Notes: a model not told the origin generated them from the sequence alone. A stretch of 64,000 nt of DNA from Thermostichus sp047461615 (GCF_047461615.1 NZ_JANSHI010000011.1:35478-99477); one strand, 5' to 3'. Counted from the first letter of the stretch, positions 1 to 8,881 are shown. Numbers and translations are program-made.

Positions 1-236
1 TTCATCTTAAAAGCAGTGCTGGAATCTAAAACGACTCCCAGCTTCTTGGACAAAACGTAGGGGGCTAAAGCCGCTAATAGGAGACTGCAGACATAACCAT
101 GGAGTGCCCCTGCACTTCCCATATCAATTGGCTTTCCATCAACAACTTCATAGCGATGCCCCTCTTTGGACAACGCCATGAAAGCTTCCGCTGTCCAAGA
201 TCTTCCTTCCTGCGATAGCGCAGCTCCAAGGGTCAT
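1..236 (-). CDS. Uma2-family (DUF820) endonuclease-like protein, partial
   Basis: The minus strand is open from an ATG at 236 to the window edge, giving about 78 residues with no stop. The visible part contains WTAEAFMALSKEG followed by RYEVVDGKPIDM and a later alternating hydrophobic stretch. This matches the N-terminal third of Uma2/DUF820 proteins, a PD-(D/E)XK nuclease-fold family greatly expanded in cyanobacteria. The catalytic acidic residues lie in the missing C-terminal part, so activity cannot be judged. The gene is divergent from purB, with about 150 bases between them. The physiological role of the family is not settled. Confidence 0.72.
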   Translation of the reverse strand, partial: MTLGAALSQEGRSWTAEAFMALSKEGHRYEVVDGKPIDMGSAGALHGYVCSLLLAALAPYVLSKKLGVVLDSSTAFKM

Positions 237-384
237 CTGCAAACTCCCTGTTGCTTCTAGGTCAATTTCCCGCTCTTAAACAGTCTGGCGGCAGCGTAGG
301 TCAAAGCTGCGGGGATAACTCAAGCGGGGAGGCCAAACGCTAGAATAGCTTGGCTTATCCTATCGTACTGACGGGAAAGGCACC

Positions 385-1680
385 TTGATCGAGCGCTACA
401 CTCTGCCGGAAATGGGCCAGATCTGGTCCACCGCCCACAAGCTCCAAACCTGGCTGCAGGTAGAACTGGCCGTTTGTGAAGCCCAGGCGGAGCTGGGGCG
501 GATCCCTCAAGAGGCCCTGCAGGAGATCAAAGCCAAAGCCGCCTTTGACCCAGCACGGGTTTTGGAAATTGAGGCGGAAGTGAAGCACGACGTCATCGCC
601 TTCTTGACCAATCTCAACGAGCACGTGGGTGAGGCGGGACGTTACATCCACCTAGGCCTGACCAGCTCGGATGTGTTGGATACAGCCCTGGCCCTGCAGC
701 TAGTGGCCTCTGTGGAGCTCCTGCAAGCTCGCCTAGCGGATCTCATCGCTGCGCTGCGTGAGCAAGCTCGGCAACACCGCTACACCCTCATGATTGGCCG
801 CACCCACGGCGTCCATGCTGAGCCCATCACCTTTGGCTTCAAGCTGGCCGGCTGGCTGGCCGAGTGCCTGCGCCATCAGGAGCGCCTGGCGCGCCTGCGG
901 GAAGTGGTGGCCGTGGGAAAGATCTCTGGGGCTGTGGGCACCTACGCCAATGTGCCCCCCCAGGTGGAGCAGTTGGCCTGCGCCCGCTTGGGCCTCAAGC
1001 CGGATACGGTCTCAACCCAGGTGATCTCGCGGGATCGCCACGCCGAGTATGTGCAGACTTTGGCCTTGATTGGGTCTTCCCTGGAGCGCTTTGCCACCGA
1101 GATCCGCCACCTGCAGAGGACGGAGGTGTTGGAGGCCGAAGAGTACTTTGCCCCCGGCCAAAAAGGCTCCTCCGCCATGCCTCACAAGCGCAACCCCATC
1201 AAAGCCGAACAACTGACAGGGATCGCCCGACTGCTAAGGGGGTACGCCCTCTCGGCCCTAGAAAACATCCCCCTCTGGCACGAGCGGGACATCTCCCACA
1301 GCTCGGTGGAGCGGGTAATCCTGCCCGATGCTTCCATTCTCTGCCACTATCTGCTGGTCAACATGGCGGATCTGGTGCGCCACCTGCAGGTTTACCCTGC
1401 CAACATGGAGCGCAACCTCACCCTCTACGGCGGTGTTGTCTTCAGCCAGCAGGTGCTTTTGGCTTTAGTGGAAAAGGGCTTGAGCCGTGAGGAAGCCTAC
1501 CGTCTTGTCCAAGAGAATGCTCACCGCGCCTGGAACCAGCCTGGCGGGGATTTCCGCGCCAATCTGCTGGCAGATCCCCGGGTGATGGCCCACCTAAGCG
1601 AGGCGGAGTTGCAGGCCTGCTTTGACCCGCAGCGGCACCTTACCCACCTAGACGAGATCTTTGCCCGCCTAGGCATTTGA
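385..1680 (+). CDS. purB: adenylosuccinate lyase
   Basis: PurB cleaves SAICAR to AICAR and adenylosuccinate to AMP, both releasing fumarate, in cytosolic purine synthesis. The 431-residue length is normal. The fumarase/aspartase-superfamily signature SSAMPHKRNP lies near residues 262-271, and TSSDVLDTA and GRTHGVHAEP supply the other active-site segments. The start is a TTG at 385 behind a GGGAAAGG ribosome-binding site; no in-frame ATG exists near the conserved IERYTLPEMG opening. pyrB follows after 9 bases, so one purine and one pyrimidine gene are probably co-transcribed. Confidence 0.95.
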   Translation: MIERYTLPEMGQIWSTAHKLQTWLQVELAVCEAQAELGRIPQEALQEIKAKAAFDPARVLEIEAEVKHDVIAFLTNLNEHVGEAGRYIHLGLTSSDVLDTALALQLVASVELLQARLADLIAALREQARQHRYTLMIGRTHGVHAEPITFGFKLAGWLAECLRHQERLARLREVVAVGKISGAVGTYANVPPQVEQLACARLGLKPDTVSTQVISRDRHAEYVQTLALIGSSLERFATEIRHLQRTEVLEAEEYFAPGQKGSSAMPHKRNPIKAEQLTGIARLLRGYALSALENIPLWHERDISHSSVERVILPDASILCHYLLVNMADLVRHLQVYPANMERNLTLYGGVVFSQQVLLALVEKGLSREEAYRLVQENAHRAWNQPGGDFRANLLADPRVMAHLSEAELQACFDPQRHLTHLDEIFARLGI

Positions 1681-1689
1681 GGATCCCCT

Positions 1690-2670
1690 ATGGTTTGGCA
1701 GCGGCAGCACGTTTTGGGCCTGGCGGATTTTACTCCGGAAGAATACCAGATCGTTTTGCAAACCGCCGCCAGCTTTCAGGAAGTGTTGACCCGGCGGCTG
1801 CCCAAGGTGCCCACCCTGCAGGGAAAGGTGGTAGTGACGCTGTTTTTCGAGCCTTCCACCCGCACCCGCAGCAGCTTTGAGCTGGCGGCCAAGCGCCTGT
1901 CAGCCGATGTGCTCAACTTTTCCCCCGGCACCTCTTCCCTGGCCAAGGGGGAAACCATTCTGGATACAGTTCGCACCTTCTTGGCCATGGGCTCCGACGT
2001 GCTCATCGTCCGCCACGCCCAGGCCGGGGTGCCGCAGCAGTTGGCCGCCGAGATCGACCGGCGCGGATCCCATACGGGGGTGTTGAATGCGGGGGACGGC
2101 CTGCACGAACACCCCACTCAAGGGCTGCTGGATTTGTTTACCCTCTGTAGCCATCTGGATCCCCAGCGGCCTCGCCTCGAGCTGCTCCAGGGGGTGAAAG
2201 TGGCCATTGTCGGCGACATCCTCCACTCGCGGGTGGCTCGCTCCAACATCTACGCCCTGGTGGCTGCTGGCGCAGACGTCCACCTGGCCGGCCCACCTAC
2301 CCTGCTGCCGAAAGACTTTGCTCAGTTTGTACCCGGCCATACCCTGCCAGTGCACTGGCAGGTGGAGCCAGCCCTGGAAGGAGCCCGCTTTGTCATTGCC
2401 CTGCGCTTGCAGCAAGAGCGGATGAGCGAATTCCTCCTCCCCAGCTTGCAGGAATACCACCACCTTTTCGGCCTCACCCGGCAGCGGCTGCGCCTGTGCC
2501 ACCCAGAAGTAAGGGTCTTACACCCCGGTCCGGTTAACCGCGGCGTCGAACTCAGTTCTGAGGTGATGGAGGACCCCGACCTCAACCTCATCGAGCGGCA
2601 GGTTGCCCACGGCGTGGCGGTGCGCATGGCGCTGCTGTACCTGATGGGGGGCGGGCGGATCCCGGCCTAG
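1690..2670 (+). CDS. pyrB: aspartate carbamoyltransferase catalytic subunit
   Basis: This enzyme condenses carbamoyl phosphate and aspartate to carbamoyl aspartate, the committed step of pyrimidine synthesis. The carbamoyl-phosphate loop FEPSTRTRSSFE is near residue 53, HPTQGLLD near 141, and a C-terminal HPGPVNRGVEL segment is present. The 326-residue length is typical. No regulatory subunit gene (pyrI) is next to it, as is usual in cyanobacteria. It starts 9 bases after purB, pointing to co-transcription. Confidence 0.95.
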   Translation: MVWQRQHVLGLADFTPEEYQIVLQTAASFQEVLTRRLPKVPTLQGKVVVTLFFEPSTRTRSSFELAAKRLSADVLNFSPGTSSLAKGETILDTVRTFLAMGSDVLIVRHAQAGVPQQLAAEIDRRGSHTGVLNAGDGLHEHPTQGLLDLFTLCSHLDPQRPRLELLQGVKVAIVGDILHSRVARSNIYALVAAGADVHLAGPPTLLPKDFAQFVPGHTLPVHWQVEPALEGARFVIALRLQQERMSEFLLPSLQEYHHLFGLTRQRLRLCHPEVRVLHPGPVNRGVELSSEVMEDPDLNLIERQVAHGVAVRMALLYLMGGGRIPA

Positions 2671-2756
2671 AGCCCAGCTCTACCGCTAGTCTGGCTTGCT
2701 GGCGGCTCCTTGTTGGTAATGATGGGATCAAGACCTTACCCCTAGAGAGGATCCCT

Positions 2757-4124
2757 ATGACCATTGTCGCCGCTGAAAAGCTGCAGGGCTTGCTCTCGGA
2801 GCTGGCCGACATTGAAACCATTACTGATCCGTCAGAAGTGGCCAAGTTGTCCCTGGACTTTTACCACTACAGCCCTGTGCTCAGCCGGCAGTTGAGCGAC
2901 AAGCGAGGGGATGTGGTGGTGCGCCCAGCAAACGAACAAGAGGTCAAGCGAGTGGCAGCAGCCTGTGCCAAGTGGCGGCTTCCTCTCACCGTACGGGGGG
3001 CGGGCACTGGCAACTACGGCCAGTGCATTCCCCTAGCTGGCGGCGTGATCCTAGAGATGAGCAAGCTCACTCAGGTGATCTGGGCCAAGCCGGGGCTAGC
3101 GCGGGTGCAGGCAGGGATCAAGCTGGCTGCCATTGACAAACACACCCGCGAGATGGGTTGGGAGATCCGCATGGCTCCTTCCACCTACCGCACAGCCACC
3201 ATCGGCGGCTTCATTGCCGGGGGCAGCGGCGGCATTGGCTCCGTTACCTACGGCCAACTGCTGGATCGAGGAAACATTCTAGGACTGCGGGTGGTGACGG
3301 TGGAGGAAGAGCCGCGGACTCTGGAGCTGCGGGGAGACGACGTGTTCAAAGTCAGCCACGCCTGGGGCCTCACCGGGATCATCACCGAGGTGGAGATCCC
3401 CCTGGCGCCGGCTTACCCGTGGGCAGAGCTGATTGTAGCCTTCCCTCCTGAGGGGGGGTTTATGCCCTGCGCCCGGTTTGGCCAGGCTCTAGCCGCTGCC
3501 GATGGCATCCTAAAAAAACTCATCAGCCTGCATGCTTGGCCGATCCCCAGCTATTTCGCGCCGCTACGGGGTTATTTGCCGGAGGGATCTGCGGTAGCCC
3601 TGTTGATGGTGGCCGAATGCAGCCTGGAGCCGCTGCTAGAGCTCATCCGGGAGCATGGCGGCCAGGTGGTCTACAACAAAACGGCCCAGGAGGCCGCCAA
3701 AGGGATCTCGCTGGGGGAATTTTCCTGGAACCACACCACTCTGCACTGCCGCAGTGTGGATCCCAATTTGACCTATCTGCAGTCGATTTTCCCGCCTGAC
3801 CGGGAGCTGAAGCTGGTGCAGCATCTGTACGAGCACTTTGGCGACGAAGTGCTGATGCACTTGGAAATGATTCGCCTTGGCGGACAGGCCACCCCCGTGG
3901 GTCTCCAAATTGTCCGCTTTACCACCGAAGAGCGGCTCAACGAGATCATGCGCTACCACGAGGCCCAGGGAGTGTTCATCGCCAACCCCCACACCTTCAT
4001 CCTCGAAGAGGGAGGCCGCAAGGTGATGGATCCGCGCCAGGTCCGTTTCAAAGAAGAGGTGGATCCCTATGGGCTGCTCAACCCGGGCAAGACGCGCACC
4101 TGGCAAGGCCGAGCCTCTGCTTAA
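2757..4124 (+). CDS. FAD-linked oxidase (GlcD/PCMH-type flavoprotein)
   Basis: This 455-residue protein has the PCMH-type FAD-binding fold: RGAGTGNYGQ around residues 81-90, then APSTYRTATIGGFIAGGSGG, the usual flavin-pyrophosphate segment. It ends with DPYGLLNPGKTRTW, the typical C-terminal tail of glycolate oxidase GlcD and D-lactate dehydrogenase relatives. No iron-sulfur cysteine motif is visible, so it is not a fused GlcDF. The substrate cannot be read from the sequence; glycolate, D-lactate or another 2-hydroxy acid are candidates. A GAGAGG ribosome-binding site precedes the ATG. Its last four bases overlap the end of the convergent dgkA-like gene. Confidence 0.85.
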   Translation: MTIVAAEKLQGLLSELADIETITDPSEVAKLSLDFYHYSPVLSRQLSDKRGDVVVRPANEQEVKRVAAACAKWRLPLTVRGAGTGNYGQCIPLAGGVILEMSKLTQVIWAKPGLARVQAGIKLAAIDKHTREMGWEIRMAPSTYRTATIGGFIAGGSGGIGSVTYGQLLDRGNILGLRVVTVEEEPRTLELRGDDVFKVSHAWGLTGIITEVEIPLAPAYPWAELIVAFPPEGGFMPCARFGQALAAADGILKKLISLHAWPIPSYFAPLRGYLPEGSAVALLMVAECSLEPLLELIREHGGQVVYNKTAQEAAKGISLGEFSWNHTTLHCRSVDPNLTYLQSIFPPDRELKLVQHLYEHFGDEVLMHLEMIRLGGQATPVGLQIVRFTTEERLNEIMRYHEAQGVFIANPHTFILEEGGRKVMDPRQVRFKEEVDPYGLLNPGKTRTWQGRASA

Positions 4125-4618
4125 AAGGGGGAAGGCAGATGCTGGGGCAATAGCAGCAGCAAGGGCGGGAGAAACAGCCAAGCTGCCACCGCCACAGAAG
4201 CCAGCGCTGCCACCAACACTGCCCCAGCAGCACAGTCTTTGGCAACTTCTGCCAGCAGGTGATAGCGACTGCCCAAGGTGAGATCCACCACTGCTTCTAG
4301 GGCAGTATTCACCAGCTCGAGAGCCATCACCAGCCCACTGGTCAGGCTGATCAAGGCCATCTCCACGGCGCTCAACCGCAGGGCCAGGCCCAAGCCAAAG
4401 GCCAACACCGCTGCCAGGAGGTGGATGCGAAAGTTGCGCTGGGTGCGAACGGCGTACAGCAAGCCCCTGCCCGCATAGTAAAAACTCTTGCCCAGGTTGG
4501 TGGCCACGCACCAAGAAAGGGGGCGCCGCCAGGGATCCTCCCTTGGAGACTCAACCGGGGCCATAGAATCATCTGCCCAGCGCAGGGGCGAGGGAAAGCG
4601 ACTAGGGCTGTCGGCCAT
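4121..4618 (-). CDS. dgkA: DgkA-family diacylglycerol/undecaprenol kinase
   Basis: This is a small integral-membrane lipid kinase. The family signature ELVNTALEAVVDL is present, followed by further hydrophobic helices, and a RTQRNFRIHLLAA amphipathic entry helix precedes it. The open frame extends to 4696, but the upstream 26 residues lie inside ybeY and look non-native, so I place the start at the ATG at 4618 (MADSPSRF). That start overlaps the ybeY stop by 17 bases, consistent with translational coupling; ybeY-dgkA is a common bacterial pair. Gram-positive homologues phosphorylate undecaprenol, so the real lipid substrate is uncertain. Confidence 0.88.
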   Translation of the reverse strand: MADSPSRFPSPLRWADDSMAPVESPREDPWRRPLSWCVATNLGKSFYYAGRGLLYAVRTQRNFRIHLLAAVLAFGLGLALRLSAVEMALISLTSGLVMALELVNTALEAVVDLTLGSRYHLLAEVAKDCAAGAVLVAALASVAVAAWLFLPPLLLLLPQHLPSPF

Positions 4619-5108
4619 GAGCCACCTCCAAATCTTCTTGGATGGCAGCAAGCAGGTTTTGCTGTTGCTGCAGCATGCGCTGTAGGGAAAGTTCATCGGG
4701 GTGATCCCACCCCAGAAGATGCAGCAGCCCGTGACTGGCCAGCCAGGCCAGCTCGTGGGACAGTGAGTGTCCTTGCGCCTTGGCCTGGGCGCAGGCGGTA
4801 GGCACAGAAATCACAATATCCCCCAGTAGACGCACTCCTGTTAGCTTCTGCACCTCCACAGGAGCAGCCATTTCCTCAGCGGCAAAGGCCAGCACATCAG
4901 TGGGGGCGTCGATGTGACGAAACTCGCGGTTGAGCTGGCGAATGCGTTCGTCGGAAGTAAGGCAGAGGCTGAGTTCGCAGGGATCCGTCACCCCCAGCTT
5001 ACCCAACCAAACCTCAAACCAACGTCGCCAAGTGGCCTCCTCAATGGGGCTGGGGACCTGCAGCTCCAGGTACAGATCCAGAAACCCCTCCATGCAGCTC
5101 TCGCTCAC
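4602..5108 (-). CDS. ybeY: endoribonuclease YbeY (rRNA maturation factor)
   Basis: YbeY is a single-domain zinc-dependent RNase required for 16S rRNA 3'-end processing and ribosome quality control. The metal motif is intact: SHELAWLASHGLLHLLGWDH carries the three histidines in the spacing H-x5-7-H-x5-H seen in the family. The upstream RQLNREFRHIDAPTDVLAF segment is also diagnostic. The frame begins at 5108 (MSESC), but the ATG five codons later (MEGFLDLYLEL) is an alternative start. It lies between eda and dgkA on the same strand with short gaps. Confidence 0.93.
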   Translation of the reverse strand: MSESCMEGFLDLYLELQVPSPIEEATWRRWFEVWLGKLGVTDPCELSLCLTSDERIRQLNREFRHIDAPTDVLAFAAEEMAAPVEVQKLTGVRLLGDIVISVPTACAQAKAQGHSLSHELAWLASHGLLHLLGWDHPDELSLQRMLQQQQNLLAAIQEDLEVAHGRQP

Positions 5109-5135
5109 ACCATGCCCCCTATTCTACTGGCTTGC

Positions 5136-5846
5136 TCAAGTTAAGCTCGGCTTGGGAGCTGGGGCTGCCTTTCTCTGTTCGACAAGCTGCGCCAGCGCTT
5201 GCCGTAGCCGATTTTCCAACCTCTGTTGGCTATCGTTAAACAACTCCGCCGGGAACAGATCCCCAGCAAGGCCGACGGCCCAGGCCCCTGCCCGCAAGTA
5301 CTCCGCAGCATTGGCTAGGGTAACCCCGCCGGTTGGGATCAAAGGCAGGGATCCCAGCACTGGCTGGAGGTGGCGCAAGTAGCGGGGCCCTCCCAGGCTT
5401 TCTGCTGGAAACACCTTCACTGCCGCTGCCCCTGCTTGCCAAGCTCTCCAGATCTCGCTGGGGGTGAGCGCACCGGCAACGATGGGCAGCCCCACCTCCT
5501 GGCCCCAGCAGATGAGGTTCTCGTCGGTGAAGGGGCAAACACAGAACTGGGCTCCTGCCTGCCAAGCTTGCTCTGCCATCTGCCGATTGAAGACACTGCC
5601 CACCCCTACCCAACACTGCGGGTGCTCCCGTCGCAGGTGGCTAACTAGCTGCAAATACTGGGGAACTTGCGTGGTGATTTCGATGTGGCGGATCCCGGCT
5701 CGGATGGCCAGAGTGGCCCCCGCCAGGGCTTGGGCGTAGCTGGCCAAGAGGCGAATCACGGCAATCAAGGGCTGCTGCCATAAGTCAAGTAGCCAGAGGT
5801 GCTGTGACCCATTCCTGAAACTGCGTTCAGAACTCTCGAAGGCCAT
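5136..5846 (-). CDS. eda: 2-keto-3-deoxy-6-phosphogluconate aldolase (KDPG/KHG aldolase family)
   Basis: This class I aldolase cleaves KDPG to pyruvate and glyceraldehyde-3-phosphate in the Entner-Doudoroff route. The Schiff-base lysine is in AAVKVFPAESLGG, the catalytic glutamate in IRHIEITTQ, and the phosphate-binding loop in LIPTGGVTLANAAEYL. The 236-residue length fits. edd is not in the window, so whether the protein serves the full ED pathway or a KHG/proline-related reaction cannot be decided here. The gene precedes ybeY by 27 bases and may be first in an eda-ybeY-dgkA unit. Confidence 0.9.
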   Translation of the reverse strand: MAFESSERSFRNGSQHLWLLDLWQQPLIAVIRLLASYAQALAGATLAIRAGIRHIEITTQVPQYLQLVSHLRREHPQCWVGVGSVFNRQMAEQAWQAGAQFCVCPFTDENLICWGQEVGLPIVAGALTPSEIWRAWQAGAAAVKVFPAESLGGPRYLRHLQPVLGSLPLIPTGGVTLANAAEYLRAGAWAVGLAGDLFPAELFNDSQQRLENRLRQALAQLVEQRKAAPAPKPSLT

Positions 5847-5976
5847 CTTTTGCAGTTGCCCAGCTTAGGTTTACCACCATTTTCTGCACTGGAGCCCGGT
5901 TTTGCCTTACCAGCCAGTAGCCTGATAGGTCGCAAACGACCGCCCTTGGTATCTTTAGGGGCGGTAGCTGCTGAGA

Positions 5977-7164
5977 GTGGGGGGAGCGATGAGTCTCAGG
6001 AGGAAGGCAAGCAGCCTAAAGGCATGGGCAATTCTGGGGTTGCTGGCCCTCCTGCTGTGGGGAGGATGGATGAGGGTTGCTCCATCGCAGGCGCAGAGTG
6101 TCCACCAACTGCAACAGCGGCAGCAGCACATCCAACAGCAAATCCAGCGCACCCGGCGCCGTCTTGGGGAGCTGCGCCAAGCTGAAGAAGAAGCCCGCCG
6201 GCGCATGGGATCCCTGCAGCGAAACCTTCAACAGACCGAAGTTAGCCTGCGGGACAACCAATACCGGCTCGAGCAAGCCCAGAAAGGGCTAGAGCAAGCG
6301 CAGCAAGAGTTGCAAGAGCTGGAAGAGCGCCTGAGACGGCAGCAACGGGGTACGGCTGCCCGCTTACGCTACATGCAGCGGCAGGGAGCTGAACAGTGGT
6401 GGGCTTTGCTGCTCACCAGCCGTGACCTCAACGAGTTTTTTGACCGCCGCCACCAATTGCAACTGTTGATCGAGGCGGATCGGCAGTTAATCCAAAAGCT
6501 GCAGGCGATGGCCAAAGAGGTGGAGCAACAGCGCATTGCCCTGGAGGCGCAGCGCAACGAGATCTCCCTAATCCTGCAGGAGCTGGCGGCTCAGAAAAAC
6601 CAACTGCAGCAGCAGGCTGACCTCCAAGAGCAGCTCATAAGCCGCTTGGCCAAAGAGCGTGCTGCCTACGAGGCAGCCCAACGGCGTCTGGAAGCCGACT
6701 CCCAACAGCTGACCCGTCTCATCCAATACCTGATCGCCCAACAGGCTCAGCAGCGAGGGGGCAGGGATCCTGTTCAGGGAACAGGCTGGCTGATCCCACC
6801 GGCGCACGGGCCGATCACCAGCGGCTTCGGCTGGCGGGTTCACCCCATCTACGGCATCCGCCGCTTCCACACCGGGATCGATTTTGGTGTGCCCACTGGC
6901 ACCCCCGTGAGAGCGTCAGACCGAGGCACCGTCATCTACGCCGGCTGGTACGGCGGCTACGGCTACACGGTCATTGTCAACCACGGCGGCGGTATCACGA
7001 CCCTCTACGCCCACAACAGCCGCATCACCGCAGGGGTAGGCCAAAAGGTTCAGCGCGGGCAAGTCATTGCTGCTTCCGGCTCCACTGGCCTTTCCACCGG
7101 CCCCCACGTTCACTTTGAGGTGCGAGTCAATGGCCAGCCGGTCGATCCCCGCCGCTATCTGTAG
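5977..7164 (+). CDS. EnvC/NlpD-like murein hydrolase (coiled coil plus M23 peptidase)
   Basis: This is an exported cell-wall protein. An N-terminal hydrophobic helix (WAILGLLALLLWGGW) acts as a signal/anchor. Residues about 35-255 are glutamine-rich coiled coil. A C-terminal LytM/M23 domain has HTGIDFGVPTGTPV and HVHFEVRVNG, so the zinc ligands look complete and the protein may be enzymatically active rather than only an amidase activator. Likely role: peptidoglycan splitting at division. The frame opens with GTG at 5977; an ATG at 5989 with an adjacent GGGGAG is an equally plausible start. Its 3' end overlaps the convergent ABC gene by 10 bases. Confidence 0.9.
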   Translation: MGGAMSLRRKASSLKAWAILGLLALLLWGGWMRVAPSQAQSVHQLQQRQQHIQQQIQRTRRRLGELRQAEEEARRRMGSLQRNLQQTEVSLRDNQYRLEQAQKGLEQAQQELQELEERLRRQQRGTAARLRYMQRQGAEQWWALLLTSRDLNEFFDRRHQLQLLIEADRQLIQKLQAMAKEVEQQRIALEAQRNEISLILQELAAQKNQLQQQADLQEQLISRLAKERAAYEAAQRRLEADSQQLTRLIQYLIAQQAQQRGGRDPVQGTGWLIPPAHGPITSGFGWRVHPIYGIRRFHTGIDFGVPTGTPVRASDRGTVIYAGWYGGYGYTVIVNHGGGITTLYAHNSRITAGVGQKVQRGQVIAASGSTGLSTGPHVHFEVRVNGQPVDPRRYL

Positions 7165-7805
7165 AGCAACGCCTCTGCCGGCAGGGGCTGCAGGGATCCC
7201 GCCTGCAAAAGCCAGCGCACATCGGCAATAGAAGACAGCTCCTCTGGGTCGTGGGAAACCACCAGCACCGTCCAAGTGGATTTCAGCCGGGCCAACAGCT
7301 CGATCACCTGCTGTCGCACCGACCAATCTAGCCCCGCTGTCGGCTCATCCAGCAGCAGCAACAGGGGGCCGCGAACAAGCTGCACCGCCAAGGCCAGGCG
7401 CCGCTGTTGCCCGCCACTGAGGCGGTTGGGGGAGCTCTGGAGAGGGATCCCTTCTAGTCCCACTTGTTTGAGGGCGTTCTCAACTTCCTTTGGGGTCAGC
7501 TCCGGGTGGCCAAAGCGCATTTCTTCCAGCACCGTCAGGCCACAGAAGTGCCGCTCGGGAAACTGAAACACCAGCCCTGCCAGGCTGCGCAGCTGCTGAG
7601 GAGAGAGCTCTGTTCCTCCCCAGGCAATCCGCCCGCGTGTGGGCCGCGCCAAGCCGGCCAAAATTTCCAGCAGGGTGCTTTTGCCAGCCCCACTTTTGCC
7701 CACAATCAGCCCCAACTGGTTCAAGCCCAGCTCAAAGGAGAGGTCGCGAAGAATCGGCTGGGGAAGGGCTGCCGGATGGTAGAAAAGGTGCTGCACCTGC
7801 AACAT
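7155..7805 (-). CDS. ABC transporter ATP-binding protein (ECF/CbiO-like)
   Basis: This 216-residue nucleotide-binding subunit has Walker A GKSGAGKST near residue 37, Q-loop VFQFPERHFCG, signature LSGGQQRR, Walker B LLLLLDEP and the switch histidine in VVSHD. The VFQFPE Q-loop and overall length resemble ECF/cobalt-type ATPases. No membrane partner is next to it, so the transported substrate is unknown; in cyanobacteria such stand-alone ATPases often have distant partners. It is convergent with the M23 gene. Confidence 0.85.
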   Translation of the reverse strand: MLQVQHLFYHPAALPQPILRDLSFELGLNQLGLIVGKSGAGKSTLLEILAGLARPTRGRIAWGGTELSPQQLRSLAGLVFQFPERHFCGLTVLEEMRFGHPELTPKEVENALKQVGLEGIPLQSSPNRLSGGQQRRLALAVQLVRGPLLLLLDEPTAGLDWSVRQQVIELLARLKSTWTVLVVSHDPEELSSIADVRWLLQAGSLQPLPAEALLYR

Positions 7806-7832
7806 GGGCGCCTGAGCTGGAAGAGTTGAAGA

Positions 7833-8231
7833 CTAAAGCCATTCTTCTAGGCGCCCAAGCTGCTCCCGGAAGCCATAGGTGAGTTCGCGGTACCACTCCC
7901 GCAGCTCAAATTGATCCACAGCCCGACGCAAAGCTTCTTGCGACCGCTCGATTGGGCGCAGGGCGGCAGGTGGGATCCCTTCTTGGGCAGCCCATTGTTC
8001 GAACAGAGCTAGCTCCGTTTGCAGGTAGAGAATAAGATTGGCCACATCCTGAGGATGGGGGTAGTGAGTGGCATCTGGCATAGAGGACTTAACCAGCGGA
8101 ACTAGCTCCATTTTGGCCAAGAATCCACTCTGCTGCCGCCCAAACCCAGCAAGATTCGGGAGGAGGTTTTCTCCGCCCCTGCCTACTTCCGCGAGATAAT
8201 ACAAGGGAAAACGCTCACTGCTGTCACTCAT
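7833..8231 (-). CDS. conserved hypothetical protein
   Basis: I do not recognise a family with confidence. From the ATG at 8231 (MSDSSERFPLYYLAEVG) it encodes 132 residues and ends in a helical acidic segment with WYRELTYGFREQLGRLEEWL. No membrane segment or catalytic motif is visible. The frame is open up to 8300, but that extension lies inside the divergent phosphatase gene. An ATG at 8111 (MELVPLVKSS) is an alternative that would restore an intergenic region. With the 8231 start, the two divergent genes share a CATG tetramer as start codons. Confidence 0.6.
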   Translation of the reverse strand: MSDSSERFPLYYLAEVGRGGENLLPNLAGFGRQQSGFLAKMELVPLVKSSMPDATHYPHPQDVANLILYLQTELALFEQWAAQEGIPPAALRPIERSQEALRRAVDQFELREWYRELTYGFREQLGRLEEWL

Positions 8232-8760
8232 GACCCAAAAGCTTTTGTTCGTGTGTCTGGGCAACATCTGCCGTTCTCCCGCTGCTGAGGGGATCACCAA
8301 CTACTTGCTGCGCAGCAGCGGCTACGAAGAAGCCATCCTTTGTGACTCGGCAGGGACAGCCGCCTATCACATTGGCAGCCCACCGGATCGGCGCATGCGT
8401 CAGGTTGCCCAGCGCTACGGGCTAGAGCTGCAGGGCCGGGCCCGCCAAATCCATCCTCTGGATCTGCGGGAGTTCGACTTGATCCTGGCCATGGATCGGC
8501 AAAATTACCGAGATATCCTGAGCCTAGATCCCCAGAGGAAATACGCCGAGAAGGTGCGCCTAATCTGCAGCTACTGTCGTTCTCACACCGATGAAGAAGT
8601 TCCAGACCCGTACTATGGGGGCGAGGCTGGATTTCACTATGTCATCGAGCTACTTTGGGATGCCTGCAGCGGTCTCCTAGAGTCGCTAATCCCTGGGATC
8701 CAATGCCCGCCGTTGCCAACCCAGCCTTCCCAGCCTTCTGCATCCCCTCCTGCTGCATAG
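8230..8760 (+). CDS. low-molecular-weight protein-tyrosine phosphatase
   Basis: The N-terminal active-site loop CLGNICRSP (residues 9-17) is the C-x5-R phosphatase signature, and DPYYGG near residue 116 holds the general-acid aspartate. Length is 176 residues, a little long because of a proline/serine-rich tail. Such cytosolic enzymes remove phosphate from tyrosine kinase targets such as exopolysaccharide export proteins; the substrate here is unknown. The ATG at 8230 overlaps the start codon of the divergent hypothetical gene, so its promoter must lie within or across that gene's 5' end. Confidence 0.92.
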   Translation: MTQKLLFVCLGNICRSPAAEGITNYLLRSSGYEEAILCDSAGTAAYHIGSPPDRRMRQVAQRYGLELQGRARQIHPLDLREFDLILAMDRQNYRDILSLDPQRKYAEKVRLICSYCRSHTDEEVPDPYYGGEAGFHYVIELLWDACSGLLESLIPGIQCPPLPTQPSQPSASPPAA

Positions 8761-8881
8761 ACAGGCCTGCTAGGTAAGCCCTAGAATAGTCGGTTAATGC
8801 CTAGAAGCTTCTCTACAACAACTAGCCCCTAGCAGAAAACTCTTTCCCAGCCGGAAGTGTACTTTTTGTAAGGGTGGAGCT

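Noticed and set aside
864..1490. Long open frame overlapping purB in another phase.
   Set aside because: It is a shadow: proline/arginine/alanine-rich, no family features, and wholly inside a well-conserved gene.
8761..8881. Cobalamin riboswitch upstream of metE.
   Set aside because: The 121-base gap is too short for a B12 riboswitch, and I see no B12-box-like sequence in it.
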